NCBI RefSeq assembly: GCF_030682845.1
Contig: NZ_JAUXNK010000092.1
Span: 1 to 64,000, forward strand
Source of the DNA: Methanolobus sp.
Lineage (GTDB): Archaea > Halobacteriota > Methanosarcinia > Methanosarcinales > Methanosarcinaceae
Length of the DNA: 64,000 bases
Direction of reading: 5' to 3'
Below are positions 50,844 through 59,477 of this stretch, one piece after another (within the stretch, counting starts at the first letter, position 1; each line of letters begins with the position of its first letter). A program made the translations under genes and the position numbers. The notes below the pieces were generated by a model that searched no databases, was not told the origin of the DNA, and saw only the letters and a list, made by a program, of their open reading frames with translations.

Positions 50844-51509
50844 TCAGTTCCACCTGTTGTCAGGAAGCTCTTTTACGACTTCCTTTGCCCACTTTGCAGC
50901 TTCCATTGCATCCGGCTTGGATGTGTCTGCTCCGATCTCAGCTGCATAGTCAGGGGTTATAGGGGCTCCACCGACAATGATCTTTACCTTGTCCCTGATT
51001 CCTTTCTCTGTGAAGCTCTTTACGATCTTCTCCATGTTGTCCATTGTGGAGGTCATAAGTGTGCTTACAGATATGACATCTGCTTTGTGTTCGATAGCAG
51101 CTTCCGTGAACTTGCCTATTGGTACGTCCTTGCCCAGGTCAATAGCCTCAAAGCCCATTGCACTCATCATGGTCTTGACAAGGTTCTTACCAATGTCGTG
51201 AACGTCTCCTTCTGCAGAGCCGATGACAAGAACTGCTCTTTTGGCACCGCCTTCTAATTTCATGTGAGGGGTAAGTACATCCATGCCACCATACATTGCA
51301 TTGGAAGCCATTAGGAGGTGGGGCATAAATGCCTGTTTACAGTCATACTTCTCACCCATAATTTCCATGCCCCTTGCAAGACCCTCGATGACCGCCTTAT
51401 AAGGTTCAATTCCAGCTGCAAGTGCCTGGTTTGCCAGTTCAACAGCCTGGTCTTTCTTCCCATTTACTACCGCATTCGTTAATCCGTTTATTATTTCGCT
51501 TTCTTCCAT
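50844..51509 (-). CDS. Methyltransferase cognate corrinoid protein (MtbC/MttC-like)
   Basis: GSAEGDVHDIGKNLVKTMMSAMGFEAIDLGKDVP (DxHxxG B12 motif); start moved to ATG 51509, preceded by GGAGGCG. Confidence 0.88.
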   Translation of the reverse strand: MEESEIINGLTNAVVNGKKDQAVELANQALAAGIEPYKAVIEGLARGMEIMGEKYDCKQAFMPHLLMASNAMYGGMDVLTPHMKLEGGAKRAVLVIGSAEGDVHDIGKNLVKTMMSAMGFEAIDLGKDVPIGKFTEAAIEHKADVISVSTLMTSTMDNMEKIVKSFTEKGIRDKVKIIVGGAPITPDYAAEIGADTSKPDAMEAAKWAKEVVKELPDNRWN

Positions 51510-51670
51510 AGAAACGCCTCCAAATGTTTTATTGCTAATGCCGGTCAGTAACGCGGAGCATGTTGACTTTCTCCACCTTTTCCGCTTTTGACCATGATCT
51601 GACAATCATATTTTGCTTTAGGCCAATAAGATGACAAATCACTTATCGACAATTACGGTATTCAGGTATA

Positions 51671-51694
51671 CGTATATATAATAACTCATGGTAA
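51671..51694 (-). promoter_or_regulatory. Shared promoter box (minus: TTACCATGAGTTATTATATATACG)
   Basis: Matches 36463, 57241 and 57637; upstream of the corrinoid protein gene. Confidence 0.65.
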
Positions 51695-51815
51695 TCAACC
51701 AATAGCGTGATTATTATCAATCATCTGTTCCAGGTCTAAATTATAGATTTTACTGCGTGCATATTCTGAATCCATGACACATCGGAAAATCCCGGCAGGG
51801 CTAAAAACAAGGCTA

Positions 51816-51828
51816 TTGATTATATCAA
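51816..51828. promoter_or_regulatory. Palindrome TTGAT-TAT-ATCAA in a conserved upstream block
   Basis: Minus strand TTCATGCTTTTGATATAATCAATAGCCTTGTTTTTAGCCCTGCCGGGATTTTCC resembles the 36320 block including CCTGCCGGG. Confidence 0.65.
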
Positions 51829-51898
51829 AAGCATGAATATAACTGGAATGAAATGTGAACTACTTTTTAAAAAAAGACAATGAAAAGGAGTTCACTGA

Positions 51899-52636
51899 AT
51901 GTCAAATGGAAATGGAACATCCCCGGAAGTGTATACCAATTCACTAGGCATGGAGTTTGTTTTGATCCCCGCAGGTGAGTTCTGTATGGGTTCACTGTCA
52001 GATGAGAAAAACTGGTACAGGAACGAACGCCCCTTGCATAAAGTAAGCATAATGGATGACTTTTTCCTGGGAAGATATGAAGTGACACAGCAACAATGGA
52101 CTGACATCATGGGTATTAATCCTTCCAGGGCTTCTGGAGATGACAGGCCTGTCGACAAGATATCGTGGAACGAAGCACAGGAGTTTATCAGGAGGCTTAA
52201 TGAAAAAGAAGTCACAGATAAATACCGCCTTCCAACAGAAGCTGAATGGGAGTACGCATGCAGAGCCGGTACGACCAGCAGATACTCATTTGGAGATGAC
52301 GAAGTACAACTCAGTGATTACGGCTGGTATGGCGAAAATGAAAGCACCGGGACTTTTCCTGTGGGACAGAAGAAACCAAACCCATGGGGGCTGTACGACA
52401 TGCATGGCAACCTGTGGGAATGGGTCCGGGACAGGTATCACGAGAGTTACGAAGGCGCTCCCGCAGACGGCAGTGCGTGGGAAGAGACTGCCGACAATGC
52501 AAAGGTCCTGTATGTCCTGCGCGGTGGCAGCTGGATAACCTCTGCAGTGGGCTGTCGTTCAGCAAGCCGCTATTATTATTCCCCGGACGGCCGTCGCAGC
52601 CGAAGGATTGGAGTACGTATCGTAAAGGAAGTATAA
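51899..52636 (+). CDS. Formylglycine-generating enzyme (SUMF1) family protein
   Basis: EFVLIPAGEFCMGSLSDEKNWYRNERPLHKV; LPTEAEWEYACRAGT; LRGGSW. Confidence 0.92.
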   Translation: MSNGNGTSPEVYTNSLGMEFVLIPAGEFCMGSLSDEKNWYRNERPLHKVSIMDDFFLGRYEVTQQQWTDIMGINPSRASGDDRPVDKISWNEAQEFIRRLNEKEVTDKYRLPTEAEWEYACRAGTTSRYSFGDDEVQLSDYGWYGENESTGTFPVGQKKPNPWGLYDMHGNLWEWVRDRYHESYEGAPADGSAWEETADNAKVLYVLRGGSWITSAVGCRSASRYYYSPDGRRSRRIGVRIVKEV

Positions 52637-52637
52637 A

Positions 52638-54806
52638 TTATATATTCCTTGCAATCTCGTTTGCTCCTGTTATAGCTTCCCATACTCTCCCAGGCTCTTT
52701 CGCATCGCCTGCGGAGTATATTTCAATAGCAGCTCTCGTTTTTAGCAGCTCATAATAAAGATCATCATCGGCTTGTGTTCCGGTCGTAAGTATTACCAGA
52801 TCTGTATCCAAAGACAGCTCTTCCACATTGCCCGGGTCAAGCTTTCTGCTGAATGGATTTTTTACATTATCAGGTATCAGGGCTTTCCATGGAGTATAGG
52901 GTTCGCTTCTGCCTCTGTTTGCCACTATATGGGCCTTGCCTTCTGTGAACCTGGTGACCTTTGAAGCATTATAAACGATGACAGGTTCTTTCAAGGCATC
53001 TTTCTTCTTTCCCGAAGGAGAGCCTCCTCCAAGCAGCATCCACAGCATCTGGCCCCTGTTAGCCATTACAGTATCAGGCATCAGTGCATCGTTCTTTCCC
53101 ACTATAGTGACACTGACACCTTTTTCATAGGCAAGGGAATAACCGATCTCGCAGCCTATTATCCCTCCCCCTATAACCAGGACCTTTTTCACATCGGCCG
53201 GCAATTCCATGCCCTTATCAAGAAAATCCCTGACTTCCCGGTGCCTGACCTTATCCAGTCCTTCGATTGGAGGGATGATCATTCTGAGACCGTTACAACA
53301 TATTATCACATCGAATATGTTCCTGATATTCTCCGACCCGACCTCTGTATTGAATACGACTTCCAACCCGTCTTTTTGAAGCAGGCTCATCTGGTATTCA
53401 AGATTCTCAATGTATCTTTTAACATCATGTTTTATGGCCATCCTGCTGGCTGTATATAACTGCCCGCCAATCCTGTCACTCTTTTCAAAAAGGGTTACAT
53501 GATGCCCTCTTTTGTGGGCGGTCATTGCAGCTTCACATCCTGCCGGCCCGGCGCCGATAACTGCTACTTTCTTTATCTTCTCTGCTCTTACCAGTTTTTT
53601 CTTTTCCTCAAAACCGGTGTACGGATTGACAGAACAGCAGGGGTGTCCTCCTTTTTTAAATGACTCGATGCATCCTTCCTGATCCCCTATACAATGGATG
53701 ATCTCCTTTGTCCTGCCCTGTCTGACCTTCTCAGGCCAGCGGGGGTCAGCAAGCAGTGGCCTGCCAAGCATAACAAAATCCGCCCATCCATTCTCCAGGA
53801 CTTCCTCGGCACACTCAGGTTTACCCATCTTTCCGACAGCTATCACTTTTGCATCGATGCTCTCTTTGCGGAAGAATTCCTTTAATCGGCCAGCGATCTC
53901 CTCAACATAGATGCTATCATCAAAGTAAGCAGGCGGATGTGGCCAGAACCAGTTCTCATAGCAGCCTTTATCCACATCGAATGCATCTACTCCCGCTTCA
54001 TGCAGCACCCTGCAGAATTCCAGCCCCTGCTCAACTGTCCTTTCCTTACCATGGAAACGTTTCCTGAATATCGCATCCCCGTATGTTTCCTGCAAAGCCT
54101 GGGTCAGGTCGATCCTGTAGATAACAGGAAAATCCTCTCCGCAGCGCTTCTTGATCTCTCTTACAACATCGATCCCAAATCGGTTCTTGTCCCTGTACCT
54201 GCCAAACATTCTCCGGTTCCATGGGTCAGACGTCAGCTGGTCCATGAGGTAACCCTCGTGGCCGTGTATCTGGACGCCATCAAAACCGGCAGATTTTGCA
54301 TTAGCCGCACACTGGCCAAAGCTTTTGACAATCTTTTTGATACTCCTGTCAGAGAACGGGACATGAGGTATCTGAGGCACGTAAAAGTTCCTGTTCCAGG
54401 ATGAAGATCGCAGTATCTTTCCCTTTAAGGCGGGTTCAGGAGAGCCGACCCTGCCAAGCCCTGCAGTAAGCTGGATGAATATCTTTGACCCGTAAGGCCG
54501 TACTCCGGCGGTAAGGTCCCTCCAGCCTGAAAGCCGGGTCCTTGATGTACCATCGATTCGCGGGAAATAACTGGTGTCATTATCTTCAGATACCGTGGGA
54601 TCGATCCCGTAAGATACCGGTACAAGTCCTGTTATCAAAAGACCTGTTCCTCCCTTTGCCCGTTCGATGAAGTATTCTATCATCTTATCCAGGGGCCGGC
54701 CTGTAGGATCGGCCATATTGATGTTTCCCATGGGAGCCATGACGATCCTGTTCATCAGCTTGCATTTTCCGATCTGTTCAGGTTCGAACAGTTTTTCAAA
54801 AGACAT
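52638..54806 (-). CDS. OYE-family NADH:flavin oxidoreductase / FAD-dependent oxidoreductase
   Basis: N-terminal OYE barrel (RIVMAPMGNINMADPTGRPLD), C-terminal FAD domain (KVAVIGAGPAGCEAAMTAHKRGHHVTLFE). Confidence 0.9.
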   Translation of the reverse strand: MSFEKLFEPEQIGKCKLMNRIVMAPMGNINMADPTGRPLDKMIEYFIERAKGGTGLLITGLVPVSYGIDPTVSEDNDTSYFPRIDGTSRTRLSGWRDLTAGVRPYGSKIFIQLTAGLGRVGSPEPALKGKILRSSSWNRNFYVPQIPHVPFSDRSIKKIVKSFGQCAANAKSAGFDGVQIHGHEGYLMDQLTSDPWNRRMFGRYRDKNRFGIDVVREIKKRCGEDFPVIYRIDLTQALQETYGDAIFRKRFHGKERTVEQGLEFCRVLHEAGVDAFDVDKGCYENWFWPHPPAYFDDSIYVEEIAGRLKEFFRKESIDAKVIAVGKMGKPECAEEVLENGWADFVMLGRPLLADPRWPEKVRQGRTKEIIHCIGDQEGCIESFKKGGHPCCSVNPYTGFEEKKKLVRAEKIKKVAVIGAGPAGCEAAMTAHKRGHHVTLFEKSDRIGGQLYTASRMAIKHDVKRYIENLEYQMSLLQKDGLEVVFNTEVGSENIRNIFDVIICCNGLRMIIPPIEGLDKVRHREVRDFLDKGMELPADVKKVLVIGGGIIGCEIGYSLAYEKGVSVTIVGKNDALMPDTVMANRGQMLWMLLGGGSPSGKKKDALKEPVIVYNASKVTRFTEGKAHIVANRGRSEPYTPWKALIPDNVKNPFSRKLDPGNVEELSLDTDLVILTTGTQADDDLYYELLKTRAAIEIYSAGDAKEPGRVWEAITGANEIARNI

Positions 54807-54877
54807 AATAATAACTCCCGTTCATTCAGAAATTGATATTGCAGGGATTCAAAGTACACTATATATTATACTATATG

Positions 54878-55429
54878 TTACTTTATCGTACAGCTCCTTA
54901 CGCTGCATAACTTCACCTTGCCTTCTTCCGGGCTGTTCTCCATATATTGCTGGTGTTTGCTCTCAGCCTGATAGAAGACAGTAGCAGGAACTATCTCTGT
55001 AAGTATCTGTTTTCCGGGATCCAGGGAATTCTCCATCTCCTTCATGGATACTGCCGCCTGTAATCTCTGATCCTCATCATGGTAAAAGATAGATGAGCGG
55101 TAATGGCTACCCGCATAATCCGGAATCGTATCCAATGTGGAAGGGTCATGGATGTTCCATAAATGCATTATCAATTCCCTGCGTGTCAGGGTGGGATCAT
55201 GGATACTCCAGAAGGCTGTAAGCAATTCATTATAAGTTACCAGAGCAGGGTCAAATGTGATCTCCACTGCCTCGGCATGACCTGTCTTCCCGCTTAGTAC
55301 CTCCGTATAGCCAGGATTTTCCTTAGCTCCTCCGGTATATCCGACACGGGTGCTCAGCACACCGTCAATTTTCCTGAAAGCATTTTCGACTCCCCAGAAA
55401 CAGCCTGCAGCAAATGTAGCTTTCTCCAT
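54878..55429 (-). CDS. msrA: Peptide-methionine (S)-S-oxide reductase
   Basis: MEKATFAAGCFWGVENAFRKIDGVLSTRVGYTGG; start moved to ATG 55429. Confidence 0.95.
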   Translation of the reverse strand: MEKATFAAGCFWGVENAFRKIDGVLSTRVGYTGGAKENPGYTEVLSGKTGHAEAVEITFDPALVTYNELLTAFWSIHDPTLTRRELIMHLWNIHDPSTLDTIPDYAGSHYRSSIFYHDEDQRLQAAVSMKEMENSLDPGKQILTEIVPATVFYQAESKHQQYMENSPEEGKVKLCSVRSCTIK

Positions 55430-55620
55430 TGTAATATTCCTTTTGTCCTCATTTTTGAGCAGAGCAGTATAATACATAAAGATATCCTGTATGTCAAATT
55501 CATAGCTTGAACATAGAATATGCCATTGATAATCTCCGTATCATTGATTGCTTGTAGTAAGTTGTTATATATATTCTGTAAATAATGGTAAAACGTAGTC
55601 ATTTTATGAGGTGTAGATAA

Positions 55621-55965
55621 GTGCCCGAAAGAGAAAACAGATATGCTGATGATTTATCCCGCGATGACAGGTACTCTTTTGAACTGCAGAGAAGAGGGGT
55701 TAACAAACAGTTCTATGATGCGAACAGGATGCTCCTCTGTCCTGAATGCGGCCAGTCGTTCAGTCTCTTTTACTCACGGGCAAAGTATTGCGCTGACTGC
55801 CCGAGCCTGGCAAGGGGCTGTGAACTTGCCCGCTGTACTCACTGTCACACGGAGTTCCCTCTCAACAATTTCATGTCTAAGACATCCTCACGAACTACTT
55901 CCAACTATATCGGATCTGTAGTAAAGCGGTATAATAATACCTTTGGAGAGCGACCCGGCAGATAA
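55621..55965 (+). CDS. Zinc-ribbon hypothetical protein (GTG start)
   Basis: LLCPECGQSFSLFYSRAKYCADCPSLARGCELARCTHCHTEFPLN. Confidence 0.65.
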   Translation: MPERENRYADDLSRDDRYSFELQRRGVNKQFYDANRMLLCPECGQSFSLFYSRAKYCADCPSLARGCELARCTHCHTEFPLNNFMSKTSSRTTSNYIGSVVKRYNNTFGERPGR

Positions 55966-56262
55966 TAAGAAAATAAATATATTCGGCATATCTCTTATTT
56001 GATCACATACTCTTGCGGCCTATGTGAATACCCTAATCAGGATTCTGATCAAAAAGTCGGTTTTGAACTTTCAGGAGTTGGCTTTATATCGGTTAAGCTT
56101 CTAAGAGTACCTTTTATCGGGCCAGGCTTTCAAGCTATAATTGGTTTCTGAAGGCATGAGGCGTGAGAACTATTAGCATAATATTCGATTAAGTAAACGA
56201 AAATTAGTTAAGCAGGAAACGTACTAAATAAATCTATAACAGTATAACATAAGAGGACATAA

Positions 56263-57045
56263 ATGAAAGCCGAATTGATCAGCACGGTGTTCCTATCGGA
56301 AAAAAGGAAGAACACTCTTCTTATGTTAATGGATAAACCGGCAACCATCGACGAAATAAAAGATTCCCTCACAGGAACCACCAGTGCAATAATGGCCCAG
56401 GTAAAGATACTTATTGAACAGGGTCTTATTGAACAGAAGTCCGACGAATACCGGCTGACCTACATCGGCAGGATCATCCTGAAAAAAACAAAGCCTCTTA
56501 TAGAGGCACTTAGTGTGCTTGAGGAAAATAAAGAATACTGGGAAAGCAGGGATATGTGTGCCATTCCCGAGGATCTTCTTGACAGGATTGGAGAACTGGG
56601 GAAAGTAATAGTTCACGAATCGGACCTGAACCATCTTTTCGAACCACCTAAAGAATTATGCCTGAGCCTGAAGCAGTCGGTGAAAGTGTCTACGTTCTAT
56701 TCTTATTTCTGTCCTACCTGTCCTTATAATTATGCTGAACTTTCCAGAAAAGAAGTGAATTTTGATCTGATACTGACAAGATCCGTATATACGCGGTTAA
56801 AAGAAGAATATACTGATCAATATAATGCAATGATGGAATCCCACAACTCAAATCTTTTTGTATGTAATGATGACGCGATAAGGCTGGGAGCTCTTTCGAT
56901 CACGGATAACATGATGCTGCTTTCTTTCTTTAATACCCAGAGGATATTCGACCATAAAAAACTGCTCTGCTTTGATGAAAGTGCCCGTCTCTGGGGAAAA
57001 GATCTATTTGCACACTACAAACAAATGGCAGAGAAGGTTAAATAA
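56263..57045 (+). CDS. Helix-turn-helix FilR1-domain regulator (Msr-like)
   Basis: Close paralog of 35379-36161. Confidence 0.87.
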   Translation: MKAELISTVFLSEKRKNTLLMLMDKPATIDEIKDSLTGTTSAIMAQVKILIEQGLIEQKSDEYRLTYIGRIILKKTKPLIEALSVLEENKEYWESRDMCAIPEDLLDRIGELGKVIVHESDLNHLFEPPKELCLSLKQSVKVSTFYSYFCPTCPYNYAELSRKEVNFDLILTRSVYTRLKEEYTDQYNAMMESHNSNLFVCNDDAIRLGALSITDNMMLLSFFNTQRIFDHKKLLCFDESARLWGKDLFAHYKQMAEKVK

Positions 57046-57106
57046 AGAACCTATATTGCGCCTTTACTCTCATCCCTCTGCATTAAGTCATTTCTGATTC
57101 ATGACA

Positions 57107-57119
57107 TTGATTTTATCAA
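57107..57119. promoter_or_regulatory. Palindrome TTGAT-TTT-ATCAA in a conserved upstream block
   Basis: TTCATGACATTGATTTTATCAAAGGTGTTTATTCC resembles the 36320 block. Confidence 0.65.
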
Positions 57120-57240
57120 AGGTGTTTATTCCCCAGTGACCGCTGTTTTCTGGCTTCTGCTGAATCCTGAATGTACCATGTGTATAATCTATAATTGGGC
57201 AGGATGACACCTGTTTGATAATACATACGCGGTTGTTAAA

Positions 57241-57264
57241 TTACCATAAGTTATTATTTATATC
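57241..57264 (+). promoter_or_regulatory. Shared promoter box TTACCATAAGTTATTATTTATATC
   Basis: Same box as 36463 and 51671-51694; no plus-strand ORF follows closely. Confidence 0.65.
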
Positions 57265-57274
57265 TATATGTTAA

Positions 57275-57480
57275 TAGCGTGATTGCTCAATAAGGGCATG
57301 AAGTAGTTTGCAGAAAAAAATTTCACTAAACTGGGTCGATCCAGCCTACCTCCATCATACAATGTGAATTGCACTTCCCTAACATTTCTGCTTGACTGCG
57401 TGATTGTATCATGCAGTACTACTTCGGATTTGCAAGGCCCGTCTCCACAATCTAAAGGGCCTTGCAAACCAGTATTCTAA
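57275..57480 (+). ncRNA. Candidate small RNA with two strong hairpins; ends approximate
   Basis: Downstream of the shared promoter box; hairpins ACTGCGTGAT-TGT-ATCATGCAGT (57395-57417) and perfect 12-bp TTTGCAAGGCCC..GGGCCTTGCAAA (57429-57468). Confidence 0.5.
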
Positions 57481-57539
57481 GTGTTTGTATAATTATTGTA
57501 AACTTTGTTCTGATTCTCCTGCCGATAAAATCAACAGCT

Positions 57540-57552
57540 TTGATTTTATCAA
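57540..57552. promoter_or_regulatory. Palindrome TTGAT-TTT-ATCAA upstream of ramA
   Basis: Also part of the longer inverted repeat GATAAAATCAA-CAGCT-TTGATTTTATC. Confidence 0.65.
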
Positions 57553-57636
57553 CCCTGTCAATTTGGAGTTAACGCCGTTAAAATCAACTGCATTAATTTC
57601 GCCATCATTATTGATAATATCGTAACCTCGGCTTTA

Positions 57637-57660
57637 TTACTTGAAGTTATTATTTATACC
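57637..57660 (+). promoter_or_regulatory. Shared promoter box TTACTTGAAGTTATTATTTATACC upstream of ramA
   Basis: Same box as at 36463 and 57241. Confidence 0.65.
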
Positions 57661-57752
57661 TTAATAACAGATTGTTTTCATACAGCATTGCACAGTCTGA
57701 CGGACTAAGCGGTTTTTCAGACATTTCAATAAAGTAATACGGAGGACATCTT

Positions 57753-59396
57753 ATGTATGGTATTGCAATAGATCTGGGCACCAGTGGTTTTCGGTTGCAA
57801 CTAATAGACCTTGAATCAAGAAGCATCCTTAAGACTATAATGACGATGAAGCATCCTCTTCCAGGAGGAAATGTTATCGATCATCTTGGTTTTGCCATCC
57901 AGGTAGGTGGAGATGTTGCAAATAAAATAATGGTCCATACACTTCAAAAGATGTTTGATATGCTCCCCGTTTCTCCCGAGGAGATCAGAAAAATCGCTGT
58001 GTGCGGTAACCCTATACAGCTTTCCCTTTTCCAGAACATCGAAATACGCGACCTTGCGTATGCCGGCAAGAACATGCAACAAAGGCTTGGTATAGGTGAA
58101 GTGAAAAGGGGTATGAAGATCTATGATGGTATTGAGATCTTTGGAAAATCCTCCGGGCTTGATGTGTGCGATCTGATCGTACTGCCATCCATCGAACATG
58201 AGATCGGGGCAGATGCCCTTGCAATGATGGTCAAGACTGATTTCATGAAGCAGGATGGCATATCCCTTGTAACTGATTATGGCACGAATGCTGAAATGGC
58301 ACTCAAGGTCAATGGCCGGATAATTACCTGCAGTGCTGCAGCAGGCCCGGCTATAGAAGGACAGGGCATAAAATGTGGGATGCTTGCAAGCCCCGGCGCA
58401 ATATCTGATGTTAACGAAGAGAACGGCATGTGGAGGATCACTGTGCTGGATGAACGCATGGACAGCAGAAAAAGCCATCTTATCGACCCTCTGACAGGTG
58501 TCATCTTTGAGAATGGCGAATTGTCCCCTCTGGGCATTACAGGAACGGGTGTCATTTCTGCTATATCTCTTGCAATGAGCATGGGTCTGATAAAGACACT
58601 GCCGCATCTTCCAAATGGTAAACTTATACTTGGGGAAGGGGTTGAGCTCAGCGACAAGGACATCGAGGAAGCCGGAAAGGCTATTGGTGCCATAAGGGCG
58701 GCGCATCTGACGCTGCTGGTGGAAGCTGGACTGAAATTCGAGGACCTGGAATACATGTATATGTCCGGTGCTTCAGGTACGTATGTGGATGCCGACAAAG
58801 CAAGGAAGATAGGCCTCGCACCCAGATTTGTAAAAAAGATAGTTCAGTTCGGGAACACATCGCTTGAACTTGCAAAAGATGTGGTGCTCGGAAACTATGA
58901 ACTTCAGGAAATACAGGAGCTTGCAGACAGGATAAAAGCAGATCACATTATGCTGGCCTCAAATGAAACCTTTAAGAACATCTATGCATGCGAGCTTGCA
59001 TACTGGACTGAAGGCATGCCTGAAGAAGTATATGACAGTGTCCTTGAGTCCTATAATATGCCCCGTATGCCATCTTTGGAGATTGCTCCATTGTTGCAGA
59101 GGAGGGTCAAAAAGGATATCTCAAGCTCAGAATCCGGAGGCATCGAAATAATGCAGGAAATGGACACAGTCATTGAGGAACAATCATTCGGATGCATGGG
59201 ATGTAAGATATGTGAAAGAGAGTGTCCAGAGAGTGCGATCAAAATAACCAGTAAGAATGGAAGTGTGTATGCAGGATACATGGCTCATCTTTGCCTGGGC
59301 ATGAGTTGCAAGAGATGCATCAGGATATGCCCGGCCAAAGCTATCCATTACAGGGATATAAGGCCTGTTTCCAGTCAGGATCTGTCTGTCATTTGA
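57753..59396 (+). CDS. ramA: Methylamine methyltransferase corrinoid protein reductive activase (RamA-like)
   Basis: ASKHA/DUF4445 core (AIDLGTSGFRLQLIDLE, TDYGTNAEMAL) and C-terminal 2x[4Fe-4S] (CMGCKICERECPESAI; CKRCIRICPAKAI). Confidence 0.93.
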   Translation: MYGIAIDLGTSGFRLQLIDLESRSILKTIMTMKHPLPGGNVIDHLGFAIQVGGDVANKIMVHTLQKMFDMLPVSPEEIRKIAVCGNPIQLSLFQNIEIRDLAYAGKNMQQRLGIGEVKRGMKIYDGIEIFGKSSGLDVCDLIVLPSIEHEIGADALAMMVKTDFMKQDGISLVTDYGTNAEMALKVNGRIITCSAAAGPAIEGQGIKCGMLASPGAISDVNEENGMWRITVLDERMDSRKSHLIDPLTGVIFENGELSPLGITGTGVISAISLAMSMGLIKTLPHLPNGKLILGEGVELSDKDIEEAGKAIGAIRAAHLTLLVEAGLKFEDLEYMYMSGASGTYVDADKARKIGLAPRFVKKIVQFGNTSLELAKDVVLGNYELQEIQELADRIKADHIMLASNETFKNIYACELAYWTEGMPEEVYDSVLESYNMPRMPSLEIAPLLQRRVKKDISSSESGGIEIMQEMDTVIEEQSFGCMGCKICERECPESAIKITSKNGSVYAGYMAHLCLGMSCKRCIRICPAKAIHYRDIRPVSSQDLSVI

Positions 59397-59477
59397 TTCT
59401 CCTGTTCTAGTGAGTTTGCTTTCCATGAAAGAGTGGTTATGGTAGAATACAAACAAGGGGCAAATATATATCTATAA

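Noticed and set aside
49552-51605. Possible pyrrolysine-containing methylamine methyltransferase next to mtbA/corrinoid gene
   Set aside because: No mtmB, mtbB or mttB-like frame with an in-frame TAG was seen around these genes in this window.
57264-57467. 67-aa minus-strand ORF
   Set aside because: Lies antisense to the promoter and hairpin region, has no recognisable family, and low-complexity coding character is absent.
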